From Roseisolibacter agri (GTDB lineage Bacteria; Gemmatimonadota; Gemmatimonadetes; Gemmatimonadales; Gemmatimonadaceae): 64,000 bases of DNA. Made by a program: the position numbers and the translations under genes. Numbering within the stretch: position 1 is the first letter of the stretch; each line of letters opens with the position of its first letter. Location: assembly GCF_030159095.1 (NCBI RefSeq), contig NZ_BRXS01000005.1, forward strand, positions 248,001 through 312,000. Direction: 5' to 3'. Under the pieces are notes generated by a model that did no database searches, was not told the origin of the DNA, and saw only the letters and a program-made list of their open reading frames with translations. Positions 51,777 through 60,251 of this stretch are shown here, piece by piece.

Positions 51777-53456
51777 CTAGTGCGCGCCGCCCGCGCCCGC
51801 CGGTGCGGGCACGCCGACCAGCCGCAGCGCGATCCCGCGCGCGCGGGCATTCGCGTCGAACTCGTGCAGCAGCTCGATCACGTCCGGGTCGATGTGGCGC
51901 GAGCGCGTCGCGTCCACCGTGACGTGGCTGCCGGCCGGCAGCGCGTGCAGCGCCTCGTTGATGCGCGCCTTGTTGAGGAACGTCACCTGCTCGGCCAGCG
52001 TGAGCTGCACGCGCTGGTGGTCGGCCGACTCGTCCACCTCGTACGAGTACGCGTGGCTGAAGTCGTCCTTCAGCACGAAGAAGGTGCCGACCGCGAGGCC
52101 GATGCAGATGCCCACCAGCAGGTCGGTGGCGAGGATCGCGCCGACGGTGACGACGAAGGGCACGAAGTACTTGGGCCCGATGCGCCACGCGTCGCGGAAC
52201 AGCTTCGGGTTGGCGAGCTTGTAGCCCGTGAAGAGCAGGATCGCCGCGAGCACCGCGAGCGGGATGCGGTTCAGCAGCCCCGGGATCGCGACGACGGCGA
52301 CCAGCAGCAGCGCGCCGTGCAGGAAGCTCGAGCGCCACGTCCGCGCGCCGGCGCCGACGTTCGCCGCGCTGCGCACGATCACGCCCGTCATCGGCAGCCC
52401 GCCGACCGCGCCCGCGACCATGTTGCCGACGCCCTGCGCGAGCAGCTCGCGGTTGGCCGGCGCGCTGCGCTTGTACGGATCGAGCTTGTCGGTCGCCTCG
52501 AGGCTGAGCAGCGTCTCCAGGCTGGCGACGATGCCGATGGTGAGCGCGACCCGCCACACGGCCGGGTCGCTGAGCGCGCTCCACTGCGGCAGCGTGATGT
52601 GCGACGCGAGGTCGCGCAGCGACTCGGGCGTCGGCAGCGAGACCATCGCGGCCGCGGGGAGCGCGAAGCCGGGCGTGAACGCGCCCAGCGCCGCACCGGC
52701 GACGCCGAGCACCACGACGACGAGCGCCGCGGGCACGACCTTGCGCACCTTCGCGGGCGCGATGCGGTCCCAGAACGCGAGCACGAGCAGCGCGCCGACC
52801 GACAGGATCACCGCCAGCGGACGCATCGCGCCCGCCGCGCCCAGGATGGCGCCGAGCGAGCCGCCGCCGCCGCTCGCGGGATCGGTGTTGTCGAGCCCCG
52901 CGGGCGCGATGCCGGCGCCGAACGCGTACGGGAGCTGCTTGAGGATCAGGATCAGGCCGATGGCGGCCAGCATCCCGCGAATCACCGACGACGGGAAGAA
53001 GTAGCCGATGATGCCCGCGCGCACGACGCCCAGGCCGACCTGGATCGCGCCCGCGAGGACGACGGCGACGAGGAAGCGGTCGAACGAGCCCAGCTCGGCG
53101 ATCGCCGCGATGACGATCGCCGTGAGGCCGGCGGCAGGGCCGCTCACCATCAGCTGCGAGCCGCTGAGGGCCGACACGACCAGCCCGCCGACGATGCCGG
53201 TGACGAGCCCCGAGAGCATCGGCGCGCCCGAGGCGAGCGCGATGCCGAGGCAGAGCGGCAGCGCGACGAGGAAGACGACGATCCCGGCGGGGAGGTCGTA
53301 GCGCCACGTGGCGCCGAGGCTCTCGTCCAGCTGGGAGGAGCGGTCGGGCGGCCCCACGGGGGCCGGGCTGGGCTGCGGGCGCTCGGGCGGCGGCGGCAGC
53401 GGGACGGCGGGCGTCCCTCCGTGCGGCGCGCGCGGCGCGCGGGACGGGGCAGTCAT
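51777..53456 (-). CDS. SulP-family anion transporter with STAS domain (second copy)
   Basis: A 559-residue transporter. A Pro-rich cytoplasmic N-terminus (residues 1-45) precedes the SulP core, which begins WRYDLPAGIVVFLVALPLCLGIALASG and continues GSQLMVSGPAAGLTAIVIAAI. A Gly-rich insertion (DPASGGGGSLGAI) lies near residue 185. A STAS domain (GSHVTVDATRSRHIDPDVIELLHEFD) ends the protein. This subtype is often annotated as a bicarbonate transporter, but the substrate is not certain. Start 53456 was chosen over a longer form whose extra N-terminus lacks similarity to the family. Confidence 0.9.
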   Translation of the reverse strand: MTAPSRAPRAPHGGTPAVPLPPPPERPQPSPAPVGPPDRSSQLDESLGATWRYDLPAGIVVFLVALPLCLGIALASGAPMLSGLVTGIVGGLVVSALSGSQLMVSGPAAGLTAIVIAAIAELGSFDRFLVAVVLAGAIQVGLGVVRAGIIGYFFPSSVIRGMLAAIGLILILKQLPYAFGAGIAPAGLDNTDPASGGGGSLGAILGAAGAMRPLAVILSVGALLVLAFWDRIAPAKVRKVVPAALVVVVLGVAGAALGAFTPGFALPAAAMVSLPTPESLRDLASHITLPQWSALSDPAVWRVALTIGIVASLETLLSLEATDKLDPYKRSAPANRELLAQGVGNMVAGAVGGLPMTGVIVRSAANVGAGARTWRSSFLHGALLLVAVVAIPGLLNRIPLAVLAAILLFTGYKLANPKLFRDAWRIGPKYFVPFVVTVGAILATDLLVGICIGLAVGTFFVLKDDFSHAYSYEVDESADHQRVQLTLAEQVTFLNKARINEALHALPAGSHVTVDATRSRHIDPDVIELLHEFDANARARGIALRLVGVPAPAGAGGAH

Positions 53457-53642
53457 CGGGCGGCGCTTCCCTATCGATGCGGGTGAGCCCCGGGCGAAGT
53501 GGGAGCGCGTCCGGGGCAGTGCGACGCAGGGTACGCAGACCGTCCCGGACAATCTGTCGGACGGCGGCGCGACGTGTGTACGACCTCGCCGTACGCGCGT
53601 GTACGGCGCGCCGCGCGGCGGTCGGCTCTTGCGGCGCGATGA

Positions 53643-53660
53643 TTTGTTCTACAGAATAAA
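53643..53660. promoter_or_regulatory. Dyad immediately before the PadR gene of module 4
   Basis: TTTGTTCT-AC-AGAATAAA is an 8-2-8 dyad with one mismatch, ending 3 nt before the ATG. It sits in an AT-rich patch and shares TTCTACA with the palindrome at 27511. No Shine-Dalgarno is visible, so the message may be leaderless and autorepressed. Confidence 0.6.
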
Positions 53661-53663
53661 ACC

Positions 53664-53999
53664 ATGTCCGCCCCCGTCCTCGGCCCCCTCGAGCTGGCCG
53701 TCCTCCTCGCCGTCGCGCGCCTGGGCGACGACGCCTACGGCCTCGCGGTGCGCGGCGACGTGTCCGAGCGCACGGGGCACGACTACTCCGTCGGCGCCGT
53801 CTACACGACGCTGCAGCGCCTGGAGGAGAAGGGGCTCGTGTCTTCGTGGACCACCGCGCCGCAGCCGGTGCGCGGCGGGCGCGCGCGCCGGAAGTTCCAG
53901 GTCACCGCGGCCGGCGCGCGCGCCCTGCGCGACGCGCGGCGCGTCGCCGCATCCGTCTGGGCCGGCGTCGGCCCGAACCCGCATCCGGAGCCCGCATGA
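53664..53999 (+). CDS. PadR-family transcriptional regulator (module 4)
   Basis: A 111-residue PadR regulator of the same subtype as module 2: VLGPLELAVLLAVARLGDDAYGLAV at the start, then SVGAVYTTLQRLEEKGLVSSW and ARRKFQVTAAGARAL. Its stop codon overlaps the start of the next gene (ATGA), so the two are translationally coupled. It probably binds the dyad just upstream of its own start. Confidence 0.92.
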   Translation: MSAPVLGPLELAVLLAVARLGDDAYGLAVRGDVSERTGHDYSVGAVYTTLQRLEEKGLVSSWTTAPQPVRGGRARRKFQVTAAGARALRDARRVAASVWAGVGPNPHPEPA

Positions 54000-54652
54000 C
54001 CGCGTCCCCGCGACTCGCCGAGCAGCTCCTCGCGTCCCTCGGCGCCACCGCCGGCTTCCGCGACCCGCTGCTCGGCGATCTGGCCGAGGAGTTCGCGCGG
54101 CGCGTCGCGCGCGACGGCGAGACCGCCGCGCGCCGCTGGTACCGCCGCGAGGCGCTGCGCACCGCGCCGCACCTGCTGTACGACGGCCTGCGCCACCTGC
54201 GCGCGAGCGACGTCGTGCACCTCGTCGGCGTCGTGTTCACCGCCTGGGTGCTGCTCGGGGCGCTGGTGGCGCTGGTGGCCGTGCCGCTGGCGGGCGTGGT
54301 GCTGCGGGGCACCGGTGTCGAGCTCGCGTCGGTGCTCGCGCCGGGCGCCGGGCGGCTGCCGTGGCAGCACCCGGTGCTCGCCGCCGTGATGCTGGAGCTC
54401 GCGACGCTCGTCGCGCTCGCGGGCGGGCGCATCGCCGGCGCGCTGTACGGCCGCGCGCCGCTCGTGGGCGCCCTCGCGCTGGGCGCGACGTGGACGACGC
54501 TCGGACTCGTCGCCGGCACGCTCGGCGGCGGCATCCCGCTCTGGTATCGCGCGGCGGCCAGCGTGGCGACGCTCGCCGGCGCGACGCTGGGAGGGCTGCT
54601 CGCGGTGCGCGCGCTCAGCGCGCGTGGTCGCGCGCGATCTGCTCGGGCGTGA
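53996..54652 (+). CDS. Prefix-domain-2 membrane protein without permease halves
   Basis: A 218-residue membrane protein. Residues 5-60 match the prefix domain of the module 2 permease (LLASLGATAGFRDPLLGDLAEEFARRVARDG and WYRREALRTAPHLLYDG). Instead of MacB/FtsX halves it carries four hydrophobic helices (about residues 75-100, 122-145, 152-172, 180-203). It may be a stand-alone partner of another permease or a reduced descendant of one. The coupled PadR gene shows that the regulatory half of the module is retained. Its 3' end overlaps the convergent amidohydrolase gene by 38 nt. Confidence 0.75.
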   Translation: MTASPRLAEQLLASLGATAGFRDPLLGDLAEEFARRVARDGETAARRWYRREALRTAPHLLYDGLRHLRASDVVHLVGVVFTAWVLLGALVALVAVPLAGVVLRGTGVELASVLAPGAGRLPWQHPVLAAVMLELATLVALAGGRIAGALYGRAPLVGALALGATWTTLGLVAGTLGGGIPLWYRAAASVATLAGATLGGLLAVRALSARGRARSARA

Positions 54653-55637
54653 GCCGCAGGAAGCGCGCGGCGTTGTGGTAGAGGATGTCGCGCTTCTGCG
54701 CCGCCGTCAGGAACGGCGCCCGCTCGATCGTCTCGATCGCCACGCCGATCGTGCCCGGCCAGATCATCTGGTCGGAGCCCCACAGGATCCGCGACGCGAA
54801 GCCCGCGTCCACCAGCTTCCGCAGCTGCGCGTAGAAGTGCGCGCGCGGCGTCCCCCAGTTGTTCTGCGCGACGTCGACGTACACCTGCGGGTGCGAGAAG
54901 AGCAGCGCGATGGTCTCGTCCACCAGCGGGGACCCGAAGTGCATCACGTACACGCGCAGCTTCGGGTGGCGCACCAGCACCTCCTCCAGCTGCAGCGCGC
55001 TCGTGAGCCGCGCACGGTACGGCGAGCCGCCCAGCACGTGCGGGCCGCCCACCGGTCCCTCGCCCAAGTGCACGCCGACCGGGATGTCGAGCTCCTCGGC
55101 CAGCGCGAAGAACGGCTCGTACACCGCGTCGTCCACGCGGCGGCCGTCGTACTGCGGACCGACCTCGGCGAACAGCTGGAGGCGCCCCTCGGCGTGCAGG
55201 CGCCGGAAGTCCGCGGGCATGCGCGTCCCCTCGGCATCGAAGTAGGTCGCCGGCACGATGCGGTCCGGCGCGGCGGCGCGCCACGCGCCCACCCGCTCGA
55301 CGGTGCCGGTGGTGACGGCGCGGACGATGTTGTAGCGCGCCAGCATCGCCAGCGATTCGCGGAGCAGCGCCGAGTCGCTGGCCGCCGGCGGGACCGTCAC
55401 CGCGCAGCGCGCCAGCTGGCGGGCGAAGGTGATCGGCTCGCGCGGGTCGACGGGCAGCCACTCGAGCGGGCCGGCGTTGGTGCAGGCCGGGAAGCCGCCG
55501 CCGTAGTCCGCCAGCGCGTGCGCGTGCAGGTGCATGTCGATCACCGGCGCGCCGCGGCGCTGCGCGAGGGCCGGCGCGGCCGACGCGAGCAGGAGGAGCA
55601 GCGCGCGGCGGAGCGCGTTGCGCACCCGCCGACTCAC
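54615..55637 (-). CDS. Exported amidohydrolase (Amidohydro_2-type TIM barrel)
   Basis: A 340-residue protein. A GTG start gives a signal peptide (ALRRALLLLLASAAPALAQ), followed at once by VIDMHLHAHALAD with the HxH metal motif near residue 33. Further ligands are likely in VGVHLGEGP (His), YVMHFGSPLVDE (His) and ILWGSDQMIW (Asp), as in the ACMS decarboxylase/Amidohydro_2 family. The substrate is unknown. The GTG overlaps the cytochrome stop codon (GTGA), so it is translated with the sulfite-oxidase/cytochrome pair, an unexpected partner. A second GTG at 55625 is possible. Confidence 0.85.
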   Translation of the reverse strand: MSRRVRNALRRALLLLLASAAPALAQRRGAPVIDMHLHAHALADYGGGFPACTNAGPLEWLPVDPREPITFARQLARCAVTVPPAASDSALLRESLAMLARYNIVRAVTTGTVERVGAWRAAAPDRIVPATYFDAEGTRMPADFRRLHAEGRLQLFAEVGPQYDGRRVDDAVYEPFFALAEELDIPVGVHLGEGPVGGPHVLGGSPYRARLTSALQLEEVLVRHPKLRVYVMHFGSPLVDETIALLFSHPQVYVDVAQNNWGTPRAHFYAQLRKLVDAGFASRILWGSDQMIWPGTIGVAIETIERAPFLTAAQKRDILYHNAARFLRLTPEQIARDHAR

Positions 55638-56209
55638 GGCGGCACGGGCCGCGTCTGCGGGCCGGGCGCGAGCGGCGGGAAGTGCTCCGCCAGGTACGCG
55701 ACGAGCGTGGGCTGCTGCTCCTTCGGCAGCGGCGCGCCCCACCCGACCATCTGGGTGACGGTCTTGTTCCAGCCCGCCGTGTCCTTGTGCTGCTGCGTGA
55801 GCATCGTGGCCGAGTGGCAGGTCAGGCACGCGCCGACCACCAGCTCGCGTCCCGCGCCCGCGGGCAGCGCCTTCAGCGACTCGCGCTCCTCGCGCGCCGC
55901 GCGCGCCGTCACCGCGTCGGAGAGTCCCGGGGCGAGCGACGCGAGGTGCGCGGCGGCCACCAGCGCGGCCGTGTCGGTCGCGGCCACCGTGCCGTACGCG
56001 GAGGTGAAGCCGGGCGACGGCGGCGCGTAGGCTGCACGCGCGGTGTCGGGGCGCGCGGCGGCCGCGGCGCCGCCGGCCGAGTCCTTCGCGGCGCCGGCGT
56101 CGCGCGCGTCGGAGGTGCAGGCGCCGCAGGCGAGCGTCGCCAGCGCGAGCCGCAGCGCGGCGGAGCGTGCGCGTTCACGCGAGCGGTCACGCGAGCGATC
56201 ACGCGACAT
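55634..56209 (-). CDS. Exported c-type cytochrome-like protein, probable electron acceptor of the sulfite oxidase
   Basis: A 191-residue exported monoheme protein. The N-terminus has a run of Arg/Ser/Asp (from codon repeats), then a hydrophobic signal with lipobox-like LACGACTS. The heme motif is GACLTCHSATML (CxxCH) near residue 130, and a Met-containing segment (VTQMVGWGAPLP) could supply the sixth ligand. The start overlaps the sulfite oxidase stop codon by 11 nt, matching the sorA-sorB arrangement in which a cytochrome accepts electrons from periplasmic sulfite oxidase. Confidence 0.85.
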   Translation of the reverse strand: MSRDRSRDRSRERARSAALRLALATLACGACTSDARDAGAAKDSAGGAAAAARPDTARAAYAPPSPGFTSAYGTVAATDTAALVAAAHLASLAPGLSDAVTARAAREERESLKALPAGAGRELVVGACLTCHSATMLTQQHKDTAGWNKTVTQMVGWGAPLPKEQQPTLVAYLAEHFPPLAPGPQTRPVPP

Positions 56210-57347
56210 GGATCGTCACCCGGTGCACGACGTTGTTGGCGAAGCCGCCCGGGTTCACCTCGGGCTGCATGGGCTGCGTCGCGCCCGACGCGTCGGTGGC
56301 GCGCGCCATCAGCGTCGCGTCGCCCGCGGTCACGTCCACGTCCGCCTCCCACGAGCGCCACGCGCCCGGCTGCTCGGTGCCCAGCAGCCGCGCCGCGCGC
56401 CAGGTGCGGCCGCCGTCGGCCGAGACGTCGACGCCGCGGATGCCGCCGGAGCCGCTGCCGCTCCACGCCTGCCCGCGCATCGTCACGCGGCCCGCGCGCA
56501 CGCGCGCGCCCTCCAGCGGTGAGGCGACGACCGACTTGGGGCGCAGCGCCGTGACGCCGCGGCCGTCCGCGTAGCGGTAGCCGTTCTTCATGTAGAAGTT
56601 GTCCGACTCGACCGGCATCGCGTGCACGTGCGTCAGCCACTTGGTGGACGCCATGCCGTACCAGCCCGGCACGAGCAGCCGCAGCGGGCCGCCGTTGTGC
56701 AGCGGGATCGGGCCGTCGTTCATCGCGTACGCCACGAACGCGCCGTCCAGCCCCACCTCGCGCGGGATGCTGCGCAGGAACTTGGGGACCGAGCCCGCCG
56801 GCGCGCGGTCGAGGCCTTCCATCCAGAGGTGGCGCGCGTCGGGCCGCAGCCCCGCGCGCTCGAGGATCGCGGCCAGCGGCACGCCGGTCCACGTCGCGGT
56901 GCTGACGGCGCCGTAGCCCCACTGGATGCCCGACGTCTTGGGGAGCCCGAACAGGCCACGCCCGTTGCCCGCGCACTCCAGCGTCACCGGCCGCGTCACC
57001 GCGCCGGGCATGCGCCGGATCTCGTCGAGCGTCAGCGTCACCGCCCGCTGCACGCCGCCGTCGATGGTGAGCGTCCACGTGCGCGGCAGCCGCGCGGGCG
57101 GGCCGAAGTGGCTGCGCACGTAGTGGTGCGCGATCGCCGTCCGGAAGTCGGCGAGCGCCGCGATCGGCGCCTCGGCGTCGAACGCGCGCGCGTTGCGAAT
57201 GAGGACGTCGCGCGCGTTGGCCGCGCCGGGCGGCTGCAGCGCCGACAGCTGCCGCACGAGCGACGGCACGAGCAGCGCGCCACCCGCCACCGTGAGACCG
57301 GCCGCGAGCAGCTCGCGGCGCGTGACGAGGTCCGGCCGGTCGGACAT
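56199..57347 (-). CDS. Sulfite oxidase-family molybdopterin enzyme (SorA-like)
   Basis: A 382-residue periplasmic enzyme. A Tat signal TRRELLAAGLTVAGGALL lies at residues 9-26. The Moco domain (about residues 70-270) holds the molybdenum-ligand Cys in VTLECAGNGRGLFG near residue 136, with Arg and His residues such as LHNGGPLRLLVPGWYG and STKWLTHVHA. The C-terminal Ig-like dimerisation domain begins near residue 285 (GVDVSADGGRTWRAARL). It would oxidise sulfite to sulfate and pass electrons to the coupled cytochrome. The start 57347 was preferred because it places the Tat motif correctly. It is divergent from the TauE-type exporter. Confidence 0.9.
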   Translation of the reverse strand: MSDRPDLVTRRELLAAGLTVAGGALLVPSLVRQLSALQPPGAANARDVLIRNARAFDAEAPIAALADFRTAIAHHYVRSHFGPPARLPRTWTLTIDGGVQRAVTLTLDEIRRMPGAVTRPVTLECAGNGRGLFGLPKTSGIQWGYGAVSTATWTGVPLAAILERAGLRPDARHLWMEGLDRAPAGSVPKFLRSIPREVGLDGAFVAYAMNDGPIPLHNGGPLRLLVPGWYGMASTKWLTHVHAMPVESDNFYMKNGYRYADGRGVTALRPKSVVASPLEGARVRAGRVTMRGQAWSGSGSGGIRGVDVSADGGRTWRAARLLGTEQPGAWRSWEADVDVTAGDATLMARATDASGATQPMQPEVNPGGFANNVVHRVTIHVA

Positions 57348-57494
57348 GTCTGCGACCTGGGATCGAGGAGACGGGAGCGTGCGACGGTGGATGCGCGGCG
57401 CGCAGCAATGTGACGCGGGGACAGGCGCCCGCCAGGGGCGCGGACGCACGGCCGCGCGTTGACGCGGCCGCCGCCGCGAGGCATTCTACTGGTT

Positions 57495-57515
57495 GGTTGA
57501 ACATTCCGTCGAACC
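57495..57515. promoter_or_regulatory. Candidate ArsR operator before the sulfur operon
   Basis: GGTTGAAC-ATTCC-GTCGAACC is an imperfect dyad (two mismatches in the 8-bp arms) located 15 nt before the TauE start and 8 nt after ATTCTACT, a possible -10 region. The ArsR gene at the end of the operon may act here. Confidence is limited because only one site is visible. Confidence 0.4.
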
Positions 57516-57529
57516 CCTCACCACACACG

Positions 57530-58333
57530 ATGCTCGCGCTCGGGCTGGCGCTGGCGACGCTGATCGGCCTCTCGCTCGGCCTCCTCGGCGGCGGCGGCTC
57601 GATCCTCACGGTCCCGGTGCTGGTCTACGTGCTCGGCTACGCGGCCAAGCCGGCGATCGCGATGAGCCTCCCCGTCGTCGGCGTCACGAGCCTCGTGGGC
57701 GCCGCGCTGCACTGGCGGCTCGGCAACGTGCGCGTGCGCACTGCGCTCGCCTTCGGCGTGCTGGCGATGCTCGGCGCGTTCGCGGGCGCGCGGCTCGCGG
57801 GACTCCTCGCGGGCGCGGTGCAGCTGGCGCTGCTCGCCGTCGTCATGCTCGCCGCCGCCGTATCGATGCTGCGCGGCCGCCACGACGACGCGACCCTCGA
57901 TGCGCCGCCGCGCCTCGCGCTGCTGGCGCCCATCGCGCTCGGCGTCGGCGTGCTGACGGGGCTCGTCGGCATCGGCGGCGGCTTCCTCGTGGTGCCCGCG
58001 CTCGTGCTGCTGGCGCACGTGCCCATGCGGCAGGCCGTCGGCACGTCGCTGCTGGTGATCGCGATGAACTCGGCCTCGGGCTTCGCCGGCTATCTCGGCA
58101 CCGTGTCCGTCGACTGGAGCTTCCTCGCCGGCTTCACCGCCGCCGCCGTCACGGGCGCGCTCGTGGGCACCGCGCTCGCCGCGCGCGTCCCGCAGGCGGC
58201 GCTCAGGCGCGCGTTCGGCGTCTTCCTGCTGGCGATGGGCACCTTCGTCCTCTACAAGAACCGCGGCGCGTTCGCGGGCGCCGCCACCAGCGTCGCCGCG
58301 CCGCGCGCGTCCTCCGACTCCACCCGAGCCTGA
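57530..58333 (+). CDS. TauE/SafE-family sulfite or sulfur-anion exporter
   Basis: A 267-residue membrane protein with eight hydrophobic helices in two repeats. The signature LGLLGGGGSILTVPVLVYVLG is near residue 16 and its second-half counterpart LTGLVGIGGGFLVVPALVLLAH near residue 147. TauE/SafE proteins export sulfite, thiosulfate or organosulfonates. The gene heads an operon with a persulfide dioxygenase-like protein and an ArsR regulator, and is divergent from sulfite oxidase, which supports sulfite as a substrate. Confidence 0.9.
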   Translation: MLALGLALATLIGLSLGLLGGGGSILTVPVLVYVLGYAAKPAIAMSLPVVGVTSLVGAALHWRLGNVRVRTALAFGVLAMLGAFAGARLAGLLAGAVQLALLAVVMLAAAVSMLRGRHDDATLDAPPRLALLAPIALGVGVLTGLVGIGGGFLVVPALVLLAHVPMRQAVGTSLLVIAMNSASGFAGYLGTVSVDWSFLAGFTAAAVTGALVGTALAARVPQAALRRAFGVFLLAMGTFVLYKNRGAFAGAATSVAAPRASSDSTRA

Positions 58334-58335
58334 CC

Positions 58336-59787
58336 ATGTTCTTCCAGCGCTTCTACGACACCGGGCTCGCGCAGGCCAGCTACCTGATCGGCTGCCAGCG
58401 GACCGGCGAGGCGGTCGTCGTGGACCCGAACCGCGACGTGCAGCCCTACCTGGACGCGGCGGCGCGGGAGAAGCTGCGCATCACGCACGTCACGGAGACG
58501 CACATCCACGCCGACTTCGTGAGCGGCGCGCGCGAGCTGGCGGCGCGCACGGGCGCGCGGCTGCTGCTGTCGGGCGAGGGCGGCGACGACTGGCAGTACG
58601 CGTTCGCGGCGTCCGACGGCGCGACGCTGCTGCGCGACGGCGATGCGTTCATGGTCGGCAACGTCCGCCTCGAGGCGATGCACACGCCCGGACACACGCC
58701 GGAGCACCTGAGCTTCGTCGTCACCGACACGCCCGCGGGCGCGGGGCCGTGGGGGATCCTGACGGGCGACTTCGTCTTCGTCGGCGACGTCGGCCGCCCC
58801 GACCTGCTGGAGAAGGCCGCGGGTCACGCGGGCACGATGGAAGCGGGCGCGCGCACGCTCTTCCGGTCGCTGCAGCGCTTCCGCGCGCTCCCCGATCACC
58901 TGCAGGTGTGGCCCGGCCACGGCGCCGGCTCGGCGTGCGGCAAGGCGCTCGGCGCCATCCCGTCGTCCACGGTGGGCTACGAGAAGATCGGGAACTGGGG
59001 CGTCGCGACGACGGACGAATCGGAGTTCGTGCGCATGGTGCTCGACGGCCAGCCCGAGCCGCCGCGCTACTTCGCGCAGATGAAGCGCATCAACCGGGAC
59101 GGCCCGCGCGTGCTCGGCGCGCTCCCGGACGCGGTGCGCCTGCCGGCGGACGCGCTGGGCGCGCTGCTGCGGCGCGGCGAGATCGTGGTCGACACGCGGC
59201 CGAACGCGCTCTACGCGCAGGGGCACGTGCCGGGCACGATCAACATCCCGCTGGGCGGCAGCTTCACGACGTGGGCGGGCTGGCTGCTGCCGTACGACCG
59301 CGACGCATACCTGCTGGTGGACGACGCGACGCAGAGCGCGGCCGCCGCCACGCGCGCGCTCGCGCTCATCGGGCTGGATCGCGTCGCGGGCGTGCTGGGC
59401 GCCGACGCGATCGCGCAGTGGGCCGCTTCGGGCCAGCCGCTCGGCACGATCACGCAGCGCACGCCGGCGGAAGTGGCCGCGATGGTGGAGCGCGGCGAGG
59501 CGACGGTGATCGACGTGCGTGGCCGCGCGGAGTGGGAGGCGGGCCACCTGCCCGACGTGCCGAACATCCCGGTCGGTTTCCTCACGGAGCACCTCGACGC
59601 GCTGCCGACGGATCGCCCGGTGGTGCTGCACTGCCAGGGCGGGAGCCGCTCGGCGATCGCGGCGAGCGTGCTGCACGCGCGCGGGCTCACGAACGTCGTG
59701 AACATGAGCGGCGGCTACGGCGCGTGGCGGCAGGCGGGGCTCCCCGTGGTGCACGAGGACGCCGAACTCGCGCCGGCGCCGGCGTGA
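58336..59787 (+). CDS. MBL-fold persulfide dioxygenase fused to two rhodanese domains
   Basis: A 483-residue cytoplasmic enzyme. The metallo-beta-lactamase domain (about residues 1-235) has the iron motif ETHIHADFVSG (HxHxD) near residue 55, AMHTPGHTPEHLSF near 115, and VWPGHGAGSACGK near 190, as in ETHE1/Blh persulfide dioxygenases. Rhodanese domain 1 (about 270-360) lacks an active-site Cys (LLVDDATQSA), while domain 2 (about 380-475) has it (VVLHCQGGSRSAIAASVL). It resembles CstB-type fusions, oxidising persulfide to sulfite and handling sulfane sulfur. It is 2 nt after the exporter, which could remove the sulfite product. Confidence 0.92.
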   Translation: MFFQRFYDTGLAQASYLIGCQRTGEAVVVDPNRDVQPYLDAAAREKLRITHVTETHIHADFVSGARELAARTGARLLLSGEGGDDWQYAFAASDGATLLRDGDAFMVGNVRLEAMHTPGHTPEHLSFVVTDTPAGAGPWGILTGDFVFVGDVGRPDLLEKAAGHAGTMEAGARTLFRSLQRFRALPDHLQVWPGHGAGSACGKALGAIPSSTVGYEKIGNWGVATTDESEFVRMVLDGQPEPPRYFAQMKRINRDGPRVLGALPDAVRLPADALGALLRRGEIVVDTRPNALYAQGHVPGTINIPLGGSFTTWAGWLLPYDRDAYLLVDDATQSAAAATRALALIGLDRVAGVLGADAIAQWAASGQPLGTITQRTPAEVAAMVERGEATVIDVRGRAEWEAGHLPDVPNIPVGFLTEHLDALPTDRPVVLHCQGGSRSAIAASVLHARGLTNVVNMSGGYGAWRQAGLPVVHEDAELAPAPA

Positions 59788-60119
59788 TGGCGACGACGCC
59801 CCTGAGCCCCGCGACGATCGCGCTCGTGGCCGAGCGCTTCCGCGCGCTGGCCGAGCCGGCGCGGCTGCACCTGATGCAGGCGCTGCGCGGTGGCGAGCGG
59901 ACGGTGGGCGAGCTGGTCGAGGCGACGGGGCTCAACACCGCGAACGTCTCGAAGCACCTGCTGCTGCTGCACGGCGCCGGCTTCGTGTCGCGGCGCAAGG
60001 AGGGGCTGTACGTGTACTACGGCCTCGCGGACGACGACGTGTTCCGGCTGTGCGACATCATGTGCGGCCGCCTGGCCGCCGAGGCGAGCAGCCGCCGAGA
60101 GCCGTCCGGGCGCCGCTGA
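59787..60119 (+). CDS. ArsR-family regulator of the sulfur operon
   Basis: A 110-residue ArsR winged-helix repressor. The core is FRALAEPARLHLMQALRGGERTVGELVEATGLNTANVSKHLLLLHGAGFVSRRKEG. The C-terminal helix has two cysteines four residues apart (LCDIMCGRL) and no others, suggesting a thiol or persulfide switch as in BigR/SqrR, although the Cys positions differ. The ATG overlaps the preceding TGA. The operon it ends encodes persulfide oxidation and sulfur-anion export, so persulfide is the likely inducer. Confidence 0.9.
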   Translation: MATTPLSPATIALVAERFRALAEPARLHLMQALRGGERTVGELVEATGLNTANVSKHLLLLHGAGFVSRRKEGLYVYYGLADDDVFRLCDIMCGRLAAEASSRREPSGRR

Positions 60120-60188
60120 GCCACGGTCGAGCGCGTTCACGGCACGAGTCGGGGGGCGCTCGAAGGCCGAGATTCCATCCGTTCGTCA

Positions 60189-60217
60189 TTGACACGGCCC
60201 GCCGGACGCCGAGAATA
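60189..60217 (+). promoter_or_regulatory. Sigma70-type promoter for the PEP-CTERM gene
   Basis: A perfect -35 TTGACA (60189-60194), a 17-nt spacer and AGAATA (60212-60217) lie 35 nt before the start codon at 60252, which has its own GGAGG Shine-Dalgarno. Confidence 0.65.
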
Positions 60218-60251
60218 GCAGGCGACCCGTCCACCAACCCCGGAGGTTCGC

